DNA of 64,000 nucleotides from JAMXLO01 sp964427005 (GTDB lineage: Bacteria; Pseudomonadota; Alphaproteobacteria; Acetobacterales; Acetobacteraceae): positions 30,023 through 94,022 of the forward strand of contig CAYRTL010000006.1 of the NCBI GenBank assembly GCA_964427005.1. The letters run 5' to 3'. Each line of letters begins with the position of its first letter. Within the stretch, counting starts at the first letter, position 1. Shown piece after piece: positions 24,938 through 33,742 of this stretch. A program made the position numbers and the translations under genes. Under the pieces are notes generated by a model. It was not told the DNA's origin. It saw only the letters and a list, made by a program, of their open reading frames with translations, and ran no database searches.

Positions 24938-25696
24938 ATGCGCGGCTTGCACGGCAAGCGGGTGATCTTGACTGGCGGTGCGAGCGGGATTGGCCGCGCG
25001 GCTGCGCTTCGCCTCGCGAATGAGGGCTGCATCCTTGCGATTTTCGATCTGAACGAAGCAGGTGCCACGGAGACGGCCGAACAATGTCCTGATCAGGATG
25101 CGGTCCGCGCATTTCGCGTCGATATTACCCATGAGGCAGAGGTCAGGGCGGCCGTTGCCGCATTCGAGAAAGAGTTTGGCCCGGCGGAAGGCCTTGCCAA
25201 TATCGCTGGTTGGGATCGGCCCATCAGGTTTCTCGATACCGATCGTGCCTTCTGGGACAAAGTCATTCAGATCAATTTGTACGGCCCGCTCATCATGCAT
25301 CACGTCGTGGCCCGAGGAATGGCTGAACGGCGAGCAGGTCGCGTGGTGAATGTCGCGTCCGACGCCGGACGGGTCGGATCATCGGGCGAGGCCGTATATT
25401 CGGCCTGCAAGGGCGGGCTCATTGCATTCACCAAGACGCTCGCGCGCGAACTGGCGGGCAGGGGAGTGACGCTGAATGTCCTGTGTCCCGGCCCTACGGA
25501 CACACCCCTGTTCGACGAGTTTCGCCAGGCGCCCGGCGGCGACAAGCTGGGAGACGCATTGGCACGCGCCATCCCGCTTCGACGGCTCGGTCAGCCGGAC
25601 GACTATCCAGGCGTGATTGCCTTTCTGTTGAGCGACGATGCGGCGTACATGACGGGCCAGACCATCAGTGTGTCGGGCGGGCTGACGATGGTCTGA
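24938..25696 (+). CDS. Short-chain dehydrogenase/reductase (SDR)
   Basis: A 252-residue classical SDR with TGGASGIG (residues 12-19), the NIAG motif, the catalytic serine in NVASDAG and the YSACK tyrosine-lysine pair. The C-terminal TGQTISVSGGLTMV is typical of BadH/2-hydroxycyclohexanecarboxyl-CoA or 3-oxoacyl reductase relatives. A strong ribosome site, AGGAGG, precedes the ATG. It is convergent with a MaoC-like hydratase gene, which suggests acyl-CoA chemistry. Confidence 0.9.
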   Translation: MRGLHGKRVILTGGASGIGRAAALRLANEGCILAIFDLNEAGATETAEQCPDQDAVRAFRVDITHEAEVRAAVAAFEKEFGPAEGLANIAGWDRPIRFLDTDRAFWDKVIQINLYGPLIMHHVVARGMAERRAGRVVNVASDAGRVGSSGEAVYSACKGGLIAFTKTLARELAGRGVTLNVLCPGPTDTPLFDEFRQAPGGDKLGDALARAIPLRRLGQPDDYPGVIAFLLSDDAAYMTGQTISVSGGLTMV

Positions 25697-25706
25697 GCAA
25701 CGCGTT

Positions 25707-26171
25707 TCAGCCAGCGTCGCGGCATTTGATCATGCGGAGGGGCGTATAGATCAGCGCGACCGTCCCGTCGTGCTTGACCACCTGATTGCGCGTACGCACC
25801 AGGCCACGGCCCGGCCTGTTGCGCGACAGACGCGCCTCGATGACCTCGACCTCCACATGGATCGTGTCGCCGGCGAAGACCGGCTTCTCCACGTTCAGCT
25901 CCATGTTCAGGAACGCGAAGCCGGTATGCTGCATCGTCGCCTGCACCAGCAGTCCCTCTGCAAAGCAGTAAGCCAGCGCCGCGGGTGCCACGCGGCTCTT
26001 GATGTCCGATTCCTCGCGCAAGAACTCCAGGTTGGTGAACAGGACTTCCACCATCCCCGTGCAGTTCACGAAATTGGTGATGTCGGCTTCCGTTACCGTT
26101 CGGCCGATGGTGCGGAACTTCTTTCCGACCGGAAGGTCCTCGTAATAGAAGCCAAGACCGACCGTTTGCAT
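25707..26171 (-). CDS. MaoC-like hot-dog dehydratase
   Basis: A 154-residue single hot-dog-fold protein. It has the YYEDLPVGKKFRTIGRTVTEADI opening of MaoC/PaaZ-type hydratases (shown here in full across two blocks) and the central helix region with FAEGLLVQATM. FAGDTIHVEVEVIEAR is the usual second-half strand pair. Members hydrate enoyl-CoA thioesters. The canonical D-x4-H dyad is not clear here, so activity is uncertain. It ends 10 bases from the SDR gene stop. Confidence 0.78.
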   Translation of the reverse strand: MQTVGLGFYYEDLPVGKKFRTIGRTVTEADITNFVNCTGMVEVLFTNLEFLREESDIKSRVAPAALAYCFAEGLLVQATMQHTGFAFLNMELNVEKPVFAGDTIHVEVEVIEARLSRNRPGRGLVRTRNQVVKHDGTVALIYTPLRMIKCRDAG

Positions 26172-26198
26172 TGATCTTCTCCCGCTGACTGGTCATTG

Positions 26199-27239
26199 TC
26201 AGCGGGTTCCGGTATCACCTTCAAGTCCCGCCTCCGTTCCACGGTTTCGGCTGGAGATCAAGCCGATGGTGATCCCGCCGAGTGCCATCAGGATGGCGGC
26301 AAGTGCGGTCCGGTGCCGGCTGAGGAAGAACTCCCAACTGAAATTCCGCGCGCGTGCATCGAACCGGCCGTGCGCACCGTAATTGCCTGGCACGGTGTCA
26401 AAAAGGTTCGCTGGTGCGTCTGGTGGTTTGGGTTCATCCGTTAGCTGTCCCGAGTAACCGATCCTTGCCAGCACCCGGTCCAGCAGTCCAGGCGCGATCC
26501 GGTTTGCAAGTATCGTCTTCACGGTGGGCGCACCCACCCAGACTTCCCGGCGGCAATGGAACGCCGCGAAAACGATGGCGCGGGCAGGCACTTCGGGCTG
26601 GAAGATCGGCGGCACGGGTTGCGGCCGCCGCTCCATCTTGTTGAGTGCCCAATCGAACTGCGGCGTATTCACCGCGGGCAGATGCACCATTGTCAGGTGG
26701 ACATTTACCCCGTCATGCAGCAGCTCGGAACGAAGCGAGTCGGTGAATCCCCGCACCGCGAACTTGGCACCGCAATAAGCCGATTGCAGCGGAATGGCCC
26801 GGTACGACAAGGCTGAACCGACATTGACAATAGTCCCGCGATTGCGCGCCCGCATGCGCGCCAGCGCTACCATCGTGCCGTGTACCTGTCCCAGATAGGT
26901 CACCTCGGTCGCGCGCCTGAACTCATCTGGTGTAATGTGATGGACCGGGGCGAAGATTGTCGCCATCGCATTGTTCACCCAGACATCGATCGGGCCAAGC
27001 TCCTGCTCGATCTGCGATGCCGCAGTATCCAGTGCAGCGAAATTGGCCACATCGGCTTGAACCGGCAGAGCCCGCACTCCCAATCGGCATAATTCGCCAG
27101 CCGCTTCGTCCAGCCGCTGCTGATTGCGCGCGATCAGCGCCACGTTGCAGCCATGCCGCGCGAACTCCCTTGCCGTCGCGCGACCCACACCGGCGCTCGC
27201 GCCGGTAACCACCACAACTTTTGACAATTGTATCTCCAT
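26199..27239 (-). CDS. SDR-family oxidoreductase with C-terminal membrane anchor
   Basis: A 346-residue SDR: TGASAGVG nucleotide loop, NNAM, the serine strand IVNVGSALSYR and YCGAKFAVRGF active site. The last 40 residues include a hydrophobic helix (ALAAILMALGGITIGLI), absent from most SDRs, which suggests membrane attachment. Related long SDRs are often annotated as general dehydrogenases in stress-associated islands. It is divergent from the TPP-enzyme operon, with 162 bases between start codons. Confidence 0.87.
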   Translation of the reverse strand: MEIQLSKVVVVTGASAGVGRATAREFARHGCNVALIARNQQRLDEAAGELCRLGVRALPVQADVANFAALDTAASQIEQELGPIDVWVNNAMATIFAPVHHITPDEFRRATEVTYLGQVHGTMVALARMRARNRGTIVNVGSALSYRAIPLQSAYCGAKFAVRGFTDSLRSELLHDGVNVHLTMVHLPAVNTPQFDWALNKMERRPQPVPPIFQPEVPARAIVFAAFHCRREVWVGAPTVKTILANRIAPGLLDRVLARIGYSGQLTDEPKPPDAPANLFDTVPGNYGAHGRFDARARNFSWEFFLSRHRTALAAILMALGGITIGLISSRNRGTEAGLEGDTGTR

Positions 27240-27270
27240 CGTGCGCCCGCAAACCTAAACGAAGCGCCGC

Positions 27271-27296
27271 GGAACGGGATTCATGGTGAAAAGGTT
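27271..27296 (+). promoter_or_regulatory. Candidate EcfG-type (general stress) promoter
   Basis: GGAAC at 27271-27275 and GGTT at 27293-27296 are separated by 17 bases, a close match to the alphaproteobacterial EcfG sigma-factor consensus GGAAC-N16/17-(C/G)GTT. It points toward the operon starting at 27402, about 105 bases downstream. Confidence 0.6.
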
Positions 27297-27401
27297 GCTT
27301 CGGTTTCACTGATCTCCACGCACCGTGATCGGGACGACGCAACGCGCGGACAGCGACAGACGTTGTGGAGGCAAATCACCCAAACCCAGGGGGCCCCTCC
27401 C

Positions 27402-29189
27402 ATGAGCCAAACAGTCGGCGATTTCTTCTGGCGTCGCATGCATGATTGGGGGGTCCACACGGTCTTTGGCTACCCCGGCGACGGCGTGAATGGCCTGCTG
27501 GGTGCGCTGAACCGGACAAACGGCCAGTTCAAGTTCATCCAGGCCCGCCATGAGGAGATGGCCGCCTTCATGGCGGCCGCATACGCCAAGTTCACTGGAG
27601 AGGTCGGAGTCTGCCTGGCCACTTCCGGTCCCGGTGCATCCCACCTGATCACGGGACTCTACGACGCGAGACTCGACCACATGCCGGTGGTAGCCATCAC
27701 TGGTCAGCAGGCGCGCACGGCTCTTGGCGGGCACTACCAGCAGGAACTCGATCTGCCCAGTATGTTCAAGGACGTCGCGGGCGCGTTCGTCGCTCAGGCC
27801 AGCGCGCCAGCGCAAGTGCGGCACCTGGTCGATCGCGCCATGCGCATTGCCAAGGGAAACCGCCGCGTAACAGCCCTGGTGTTCCCGAACGACATCCAGG
27901 AGGCCACCTACACCGATCCGCCGCGCGCGCACGGCACCCTCCATTCCGGCGTTGGCTACAGCGAGCCATTGGTGGTGCCGCGCCAGCAGGACCTGCGCCG
28001 AGCGGCGGAGGTACTCAATGCCGGAAAGAAGGTGGCCATCCTTGTCGGTGCCGGCGCGCTGCATGCGACGGACGAAGTGATCGCGATCGCCGAGAAGCTG
28101 GGTGCGGGTGTGGCGAAGGCGCTGCTTGGCAAGGCAGTTTTGCCAGACGATTTGCCCTGGGTCACCGGCTCAATCGGACTGCTCGGCACCAAGCCAAGCT
28201 GGGAGCTCATGAACAACTGCGACACGTTGCTGATGATCGGTTCGGGCTTTCCTTACTCCGAATTCCTGCCAAAGGAAGGTCAGGCGCGTGGCGTGCAGAT
28301 CGACATCGAGCCTGAGATGCTCAGCCTCCGCTATCCGATGGAAGTGGACCTGGTTGGCGACTCAGCAGAAACGTTGCGCGCGCTTTTGCCAATGCTGGAG
28401 GAAAAGAACGACCGTTCCTGGCGCGAGCAGATCGAGAAGGAGGTTGCCGAGTGGTGGAAGGTGCTCGAAGCGCGCGCCATGACGTCGGCCAATCCTGTCA
28501 ATCCCCAGCGAGTGGTTTGGGAACTTTCTCCCCGAGTCCCGGAACGCGCCATCATCACCAGCGATTCCGGATCGTGCGCCAATTGGTATGCGCGTGATCT
28601 GAAGATCCGGCGCGGCATGATGTGTTCGCTGTCCGGCGGCCTCGCTTCGATGGGTGCGGCAGTTCCCTATGCGATCGCCGCCAAGATCGCCCATCCGGAC
28701 CGGCCCGTCATCGCACTCGTCGGTGACGGCGCCATGCAGATGAACAACATGGCGGAGCTGATCACTGTCGCCAAATACTGGCGGGAATGGTCCAACCCGA
28801 AGTGGGTGGTGTGCGTGTTCAACAACCAGGACCTCAACCAGGTCACCTGGGAACAGCGCGTGCAGGAAGGCGATCCGAAATTCAATGCGACACAGCAGAT
28901 TCCCGACGTGCCCTATCACCGGTTTGCCGAACTGATCGGTTTGCGTGGGATCTACGTGGACAATCCAGATCGCCTGGCATCGGCATGGGATGATGCCCTT
29001 GCATCCGATCGTCCTGTCGTTCTGGAGGTGAAGACCGATCCAGAAGTACCGCCGCTGCCGCCGCACATCACCCTGAAGCAGGCGAAGAACTTCATGTCGG
29101 CGATCCTGGCGCCCGACCCAAACGAGTCGGGCATGCTCCTCGGCGCGGCCAAGGAGGTGCTGAGCACAGTGCTGCCAGGCAAGGACTGA
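27402..29189 (+). CDS. Thiamine-pyrophosphate enzyme, pyruvate oxidase/acetolactate synthase-like
   Basis: A 595-residue ThDP enzyme of PoxB/ALS type. The catalytic glutamate is E51 in QARHEEM, and GYPGDGVNGLLGAL forms the N-terminal cofactor loop. The Mg-ThDP motif begins VGDGAMQMNNMAEL and ends VFNNQDL. The central FAD/DHAP-like domain has VGAGALHATDEV. Likely reaction is oxidative or non-oxidative decarboxylation of pyruvate or another 2-keto acid. The ATG at 27402 is the first with family similarity; the frame is open upstream through the promoter. The stop overlaps the next ATG (TGATG). Confidence 0.88.
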   Translation: MSQTVGDFFWRRMHDWGVHTVFGYPGDGVNGLLGALNRTNGQFKFIQARHEEMAAFMAAAYAKFTGEVGVCLATSGPGASHLITGLYDARLDHMPVVAITGQQARTALGGHYQQELDLPSMFKDVAGAFVAQASAPAQVRHLVDRAMRIAKGNRRVTALVFPNDIQEATYTDPPRAHGTLHSGVGYSEPLVVPRQQDLRRAAEVLNAGKKVAILVGAGALHATDEVIAIAEKLGAGVAKALLGKAVLPDDLPWVTGSIGLLGTKPSWELMNNCDTLLMIGSGFPYSEFLPKEGQARGVQIDIEPEMLSLRYPMEVDLVGDSAETLRALLPMLEEKNDRSWREQIEKEVAEWWKVLEARAMTSANPVNPQRVVWELSPRVPERAIITSDSGSCANWYARDLKIRRGMMCSLSGGLASMGAAVPYAIAAKIAHPDRPVIALVGDGAMQMNNMAELITVAKYWREWSNPKWVVCVFNNQDLNQVTWEQRVQEGDPKFNATQQIPDVPYHRFAELIGLRGIYVDNPDRLASAWDDALASDRPVVLEVKTDPEVPPLPPHITLKQAKNFMSAILAPDPNESGMLLGAAKEVLSTVLPGKD

Positions 29190-30283
29190 TGGCTGGCGTT
29201 CCGATCGAGTGCGTACAGGCGACTGCCTACACGATTCCGACGGACGAGCCGGAAGCCGATGGCACCATGTGCTGGAACTCCACCACGCTAGTCGTGGTGG
29301 AGGTCACCGGTGGCGGGCACACAGGTCTCGGTTACACCTACACTCACAGTTCCATCGTTTCGCTTATCAGGACCAGGCTTGCAGAACAGGTGAAGCAGCA
29401 CGATGCCATGGATACGCCGGCCGCCTGGCGGCGCATGCAACGTGCCGTCCGCAATATGGGCAGGGAGGGTCTGGCCGCGACCGCAATTTCCGCGGTCGAC
29501 ACCGCGCTTTGGGACCTCAAGGCCAAACTGCTCGATGTGCCTCTTGCGCTGCTGCTCGGATGCTTTCGAGATGCGGTGCCCATTTATGGCAGCGGTGGGT
29601 TTACGACCTACAGCAACGAGAGATTGCGCGATCAGCTGACCGGCTGGACCGCGCGCGATGGATGCAAATGGGTGAAGATGAAAGTCGGCACGGATCCTGA
29701 GCGCGATCCCCATCGCGCCCAGGTGGCAAAGCAGGCTATCGGCAACGCGACGCTGTTTGTGGACGCGAACGGCGCGTATAGCGTGAAGCAGGCGCTGAGC
29801 CTGGCGGATGCATACGCCAGGCAGGACGTCGCATGGTTCGAGGAGCCGGTCTCCTCCGACGATCTGGCAGGGTTGCATCTATTGAGGAAGCGCGTCCCTG
29901 CGGGCATGGAGATCGCCGCAGGAGAATACGGCTACACCAGCGATTATTTCCGTCGCATGCTCGCTGCCGGAGCGGTTAATGTGCAGCAGGCGGACGCGAC
30001 GCGCTGCGGTGGCTTCACGGGCTGGCTGCAGGTGGCCGCCTTGTGCGAAGCATTTCAAATCGATCTCTCTGGTCATTGCGCGCCTGCGCTCCACCTGCAC
30101 GTGGCCTGTGCCGCGCCACGCCTGAGGCATCTGGAATGGTTTCATGACCATGTGCGCATTGAGCACATGCTGTTCGATGGCGCGCCTGTGCCGCAGGATG
30201 GAGCAATCCGTCCCGATCTGTCGCGGCCGGGCATCGGCCTCGAGTTCAAGCGGCAGGATGCCGAAAGGTACCGCGAACATTGA
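29189..30283 (+). CDS. Mandelate racemase/muconate lactonizing-family enzyme (sugar-acid dehydratase-like)
   Basis: A 364-residue enolase-superfamily protein. The barrel residues are complete: K163 and K165 (WVKMK), metal ligands D192 (VDANG), E218 (WFEE) and E246 (AGEY), and a D269-H296 dyad (QADATRCGG, SGHCAPA). This mandelate-racemase arrangement is used by racemases and acid-sugar dehydratases. Its place between a 2-keto-acid decarboxylase-like gene and a gluconate-type dehydrogenase suggests it dehydrates an aldonic acid. The exact sugar acid is unknown. Confidence 0.87.
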   Translation: MAGVPIECVQATAYTIPTDEPEADGTMCWNSTTLVVVEVTGGGHTGLGYTYTHSSIVSLIRTRLAEQVKQHDAMDTPAAWRRMQRAVRNMGREGLAATAISAVDTALWDLKAKLLDVPLALLLGCFRDAVPIYGSGGFTTYSNERLRDQLTGWTARDGCKWVKMKVGTDPERDPHRAQVAKQAIGNATLFVDANGAYSVKQALSLADAYARQDVAWFEEPVSSDDLAGLHLLRKRVPAGMEIAAGEYGYTSDYFRRMLAAGAVNVQQADATRCGGFTGWLQVAALCEAFQIDLSGHCAPALHLHVACAAPRLRHLEWFHDHVRIEHMLFDGAPVPQDGAIRPDLSRPGIGLEFKRQDAERYREH

Positions 30284-30291
30284 GGCGACAG

Positions 30292-31152
30292 ATGCGGCTC
30301 GGCTTCAGGAACCCTGTTGAGAAGCGATTGCCAGCCTCGGTCGTTGCGGCCCGCAGGCTGAATCGCGCGGCCGGACTTCTGGCGACCTCCGTGTTGGCAG
30401 ACAGTGCGGTAGAGCACTATCGCGGCTCTTTCGAGAACCGCGCCATGTTTGCGCCATTGGCCGCTGCCGCACTGACACTCGCAGTCAGCGGACATGGCGT
30501 CACCGATAACCGCGCTGGCGCGCATGCTGTGCGCGACACAATTTATACTCTGGCCGGATGTACCGGCCTCATTGGTACAGGCTTCCACATCTACAATGTC
30601 GGTAAGCGGCCCGGCGGGTTTTCGTGGCTTAACCTGTTCTATGCTGCGCCAATCGGTGCGCCGTTCGCATTGGTACTGGCCGGACTTCTCGGCTTCACCG
30701 CGGAACGCGTAAGGGACAACACACCGGGGATGACACCGCGCGTGCTTGGCATGCCGGCGGGACGGGTAATGGCGATGGTCGCGTCACTTGGCATGCTCGG
30801 GACCGTAGCCGAAGCCGGCCTGTTGCATTTCCGCGGCGCCTACCACGACCCGGCGATGTATCTTCCGGTTACAGTGCCGCCGGTAGGCGCCGGATTGCTT
30901 GCGCACACCGCGCTGACAGAGCGCGGTGTCAATCGGTGGTTCACGCGGTGGTGGATGCGCCTGACCGCTGCACTCGGATTCGTGGGAGTCGGTTTCCACA
31001 TCTTTGGGGTGGCCCGGAACATGGGTGGTTGGCGCAACTGGTCACAGAATGTGCTGAACGGACCACCGATCCCGGCACCGCCGAGTTTCACCGGGCTTGC
31101 ACTCGCGGGCCTCGCCGCGCTTGGTTTGCTGGACGACCACCCCGATGCCTGA
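30292..31152 (+). CDS. Unrecognised membrane protein with two internal repeats and conserved histidines
   Basis: A 286-residue hydrophobic protein with about six to eight membrane segments and no family I can name. Residues about 35-136 and 172-273 are two copies of one unit, aligned without gaps at an offset of 137: HYRG/HFRG (H42, H179), GHG/AHT (H68, H205) and GFHIYN/GFHIFG (H99, H236). Six paired histidines in a twofold membrane protein suggest heme or metal binding (inference). The ATG at 30292 follows GAGG; a TTG overlapping the upstream stop is an alternative. It ends overlapping the gamma-subunit gene, in the place where a cytochrome subunit might be expected. Confidence 0.85.
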   Translation: MRLGFRNPVEKRLPASVVAARRLNRAAGLLATSVLADSAVEHYRGSFENRAMFAPLAAAALTLAVSGHGVTDNRAGAHAVRDTIYTLAGCTGLIGTGFHIYNVGKRPGGFSWLNLFYAAPIGAPFALVLAGLLGFTAERVRDNTPGMTPRVLGMPAGRVMAMVASLGMLGTVAEAGLLHFRGAYHDPAMYLPVTVPPVGAGLLAHTALTERGVNRWFTRWWMRLTAALGFVGVGFHIFGVARNMGGWRNWSQNVLNGPPIPAPPSFTGLALAGLAALGLLDDHPDA

Positions 31153-31786
31153 TCGCTATCCCGGTTATGATGTGCTCGCGAAGCGGCATACGCCGTCATG
31201 GAATGAGATTACGCGCCGTGTCATTGACCAGCGCCTCGCGATTCCCCGGCAGCCGCGGTTTTTTACGGAAGACGAGTGGCAAACGCTGAATGCGGTGTGT
31301 GATTGCATCGCGCCGCAGCCCAAGCACCGGCCGCCGATCCCCGTTGCTGCGATGGTCGATAACAAGATGGTCAAGGATCTGACCGACGGCTATCGCGACT
31401 CACGGCTGCCCAAGATGCAGGACGCTTGGCGACGCGGGCTGCATGCACTCGATCAGGAGGCGCGCGCCAAATACGGCGGACGTTTCCATGCGATCAGCAG
31501 AAGCGAGCAGAATGCGCTGCTTGCGAAGATGCAGCACGGCGAGCTGATCGATCCTGCCTGGGATGGCATGCCCTGCAAGGTGTTTTTCAGCGAACGCATG
31601 GTTCACGACATCGTCGGGGCATATTACGCGCATCCGATTGCATGGAACGAGATCGGCTTTGGTGGGCCGGCCAGCCCGCGCGGCTATGTCCGCATGGGTT
31701 TTGACCGGCGCGACCCCTGGGAGGCTGCGGAAGCCAAGCCAGGCCGCGAAGAGGACGCCCGTCGCAAGAACCTTCATGTTGGATGA
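31145..31786 (+). CDS. Gluconate 2-dehydrogenase subunit 3 (gamma)-like protein
   Basis: A 213-residue protein of the gluconate-2-dehydrogenase gamma family, the small partner of membrane FAD dehydrogenases. It contains FFTEDEWQTLNAVCDCIAPQ, the family opening, and ends with RMGFDRRDPWE. Unlike periplasmic homologues it begins MPDRYPGYDVLA with no Tat or Sec signal. Its start overlaps the membrane-protein stop by 8 bases and its stop overlaps the GMC start by 11 bases, so the three are translationally linked. Confidence 0.82.
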   Translation: MPDRYPGYDVLAKRHTPSWNEITRRVIDQRLAIPRQPRFFTEDEWQTLNAVCDCIAPQPKHRPPIPVAAMVDNKMVKDLTDGYRDSRLPKMQDAWRRGLHALDQEARAKYGGRFHAISRSEQNALLAKMQHGELIDPAWDGMPCKVFFSERMVHDIVGAYYAHPIAWNEIGFGGPASPRGYVRMGFDRRDPWEAAEAKPGREEDARRKNLHVG

Positions 31787-33422
31787 TGCCTTGCATGTTC
31801 CGCGCGGCAAGAATGGCCGCGCGCCGGACCCGCTCCGTATCGGCGGCTGGATCCCGATGCGGGAATATCCCGAGACCGAGCCGGTAGATTTTGCCATCGT
31901 GGGTACCGGAGCCGGCGGCGGGACGCTTGCTTGTAAGCTGGCGGAATACGGCTTCTCGGTGGTTGCCTTTGACGCGGGCGCATGGTGGCGTCCGCTCGAG
32001 GAATTCGCCTCAGACGAAGTGCATCAGCAGAAGCTGTACTGGACGGATGACCGGATTGTTGACGGCGACGATCCGTTGCAGCTTGGATCGAACAACAGCG
32101 GGAAGGCTGTCGGCGGCAGCATGGTGCATTTCGCCATGGTGTCGCTGCGGTTCCGTCCCGAGTGGTTCAAGTCGCGTAGCAAGCTCGGCTATGCGGTGGA
32201 TTGGCCGCTCGATTGGCGCGAGATGTGGCGGTACTACGAGGAGGTCGAACAGGCGCTGTCCATCTCGGGACCAGTGAATTATCCTTGGGGCCCGCCGCGG
32301 CCGCGCTATCCGTATCGGGCGCACGAGGTGAACGCCGCAGGCCTGGTGCTTGCCCGCGGATGCGAGGCGCTGGGCATCAAGTGGTCTCCAACACCGCTCG
32401 CGACCATCTCCGCGCCACGGGGATTGGCGCACCCATGCATTTACCGCGGCTTTTGCACTATTGGCTGCTCGACCAATGCCAAACAGAGCGCGCTGAACAC
32501 ATGGATACCACGTGCCGTCAAGGCTGGTGCGGAAATCCGCGACCTCGCCATGGTTGGCCGGATCGAGACGGATAATGCCGGGTTGTGTACTGGCGTTCAC
32601 TACATGCGGCAAGGAGAATGGCGCTTTCAGAAGGCGCGCAACGTAGTGGTCGCGGGATACGCCATTGAAACGCCGCGCCTCTTGCTGATGTCCGCCAGCA
32701 ATCGCTTCCCCGATGGGCTTGCCAATAGTTCCGGGCTGGTTGGACGGAATCTGATGGTGCAGACGAACCAGGCGGTGTGGGCCCGCTTCGATGAGGAGAT
32801 CCGCTCCTACAAGGGGCCGCCTTCGCTCGCGTTGACTGAGCACTGGAATTATACGGACGAGGGGAAGGACTTCTTTGGCGGCTACGCCTACATGAGCCAG
32901 GGTCCACTGCCCCGACAATGGGCGGCCACGCTGACGGGTGGCCGAGGTCTGTGGGGCGAGGCGCTGGTTCGGGAAATGGAGGATTACAATCATCAGGCCG
33001 GTTTGAAGATTGTTGGAGAGGTACTGCCGCAAGAGCGCAATCGCGTCACTCTGGCTGATGAGACAGACCAGTACGGCCTGCCGATTGCCCGAGTGACATT
33101 TTCGCTGTGCGACAACGACAAGAAGCTGATCGCGCATGCAATCCGTCATATGACCGAAGTCATGCGCGCCGCCGGTGGTCGGGATGTGTGGCAGGAATGG
33201 AACGACACCGCCCATCTGAACGGCACGGTCCGCATGGGTGATGATCCGCGTACCAGTGTGGTGAACGCTGATTGCCGGAGTTGGGATATCCGCAACCTAT
33301 GGGTCTGCGACGGCTCGGTGTTTCCGACGGTTGGCGGCGTCAATCCTTCCTTGACGATACAGGCAATTGCCTGTCGCACAGCCGATCGAATTCGTGCACT
33401 GGCAGCTTGCGGTGGGCTTTGA
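31776..33422 (+). CDS. GMC-family FAD dehydrogenase, gluconate dehydrogenase-like large subunit
   Basis: A 548-residue GMC oxidoreductase. The FAD loop is GTGAGG (residues 43-48) after VDFAIV. H480 (HLNGTVRMG) and N523 (GGVNPSLT) are the catalytic pair. A cysteine cluster C221, C227, C231 in CIYRGFCTIGC resembles the iron-sulfur-binding loop of FAD-glucose dehydrogenases (inference). No export signal is visible, matching its gamma partner. Expected role: oxidation of a sugar or sugar acid with electrons passed to the membrane. No cytochrome c subunit is encoded nearby. Confidence 0.9.
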   Translation: MLDDALHVPRGKNGRAPDPLRIGGWIPMREYPETEPVDFAIVGTGAGGGTLACKLAEYGFSVVAFDAGAWWRPLEEFASDEVHQQKLYWTDDRIVDGDDPLQLGSNNSGKAVGGSMVHFAMVSLRFRPEWFKSRSKLGYAVDWPLDWREMWRYYEEVEQALSISGPVNYPWGPPRPRYPYRAHEVNAAGLVLARGCEALGIKWSPTPLATISAPRGLAHPCIYRGFCTIGCSTNAKQSALNTWIPRAVKAGAEIRDLAMVGRIETDNAGLCTGVHYMRQGEWRFQKARNVVVAGYAIETPRLLLMSASNRFPDGLANSSGLVGRNLMVQTNQAVWARFDEEIRSYKGPPSLALTEHWNYTDEGKDFFGGYAYMSQGPLPRQWAATLTGGRGLWGEALVREMEDYNHQAGLKIVGEVLPQERNRVTLADETDQYGLPIARVTFSLCDNDKKLIAHAIRHMTEVMRAAGGRDVWQEWNDTAHLNGTVRMGDDPRTSVVNADCRSWDIRNLWVCDGSVFPTVGGVNPSLTIQAIACRTADRIRALAACGGL

Positions 33423-33443
33423 ACCCACCGCAATACTTTCAGG

Positions 33444-33722
33444 CTAGGCGTCCTCGCGGCGCACGAACTTGAAGAAGCGGCTGATCTTTCCGTCCGCCGT
33501 CCTGTCCTGGTACAGCAGAGCCAGCTTCCGATCTTCGAATGTCTTGAAGAACTCTTCCCACGATATCGGCTCCAGCTTCTCGTCCGGTTCGCCAAAGTCG
33601 AACCGCAGGATGCCCTCGCCGCTCTCGTCCTCAGTGCCTTTTACCCGGGCCGGCCGTCCGCCGCGCTCTTCGGCCCATTTGCGAATGGTCTCGTGGTCCG
33701 TTGTCGTCTGCGCCTGCGCCAT
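33444..33722 (-). CDS. Small conserved protein of about 90 residues, unknown function
   Basis: A 92-residue acidic soluble protein without signal peptide. Visible features: IRKWAEERGGRPARVKGTE, a DNA- or nucleotide-independent motif I cannot assign, then ISWEEFFKTFEDRKLALLYQ and a basic end (SRFFKFVRRE). The W-x2-FF-x2-F-x6-LALLYQ pattern recurs, as I recall, in small proteins next to stress genes in alphaproteobacteria. A very good ribosome site, GGAGGA, precedes the ATG. It follows the DUF892 gene by 20 bases and is probably co-transcribed. Confidence 0.78.
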   Translation of the reverse strand: MAQAQTTTDHETIRKWAEERGGRPARVKGTEDESGEGILRFDFGEPDEKLEPISWEEFFKTFEDRKLALLYQDRTADGKISRFFKFVRREDA

Positions 33723-33742
33723 GAACTTCCTCCATGCGCCGG

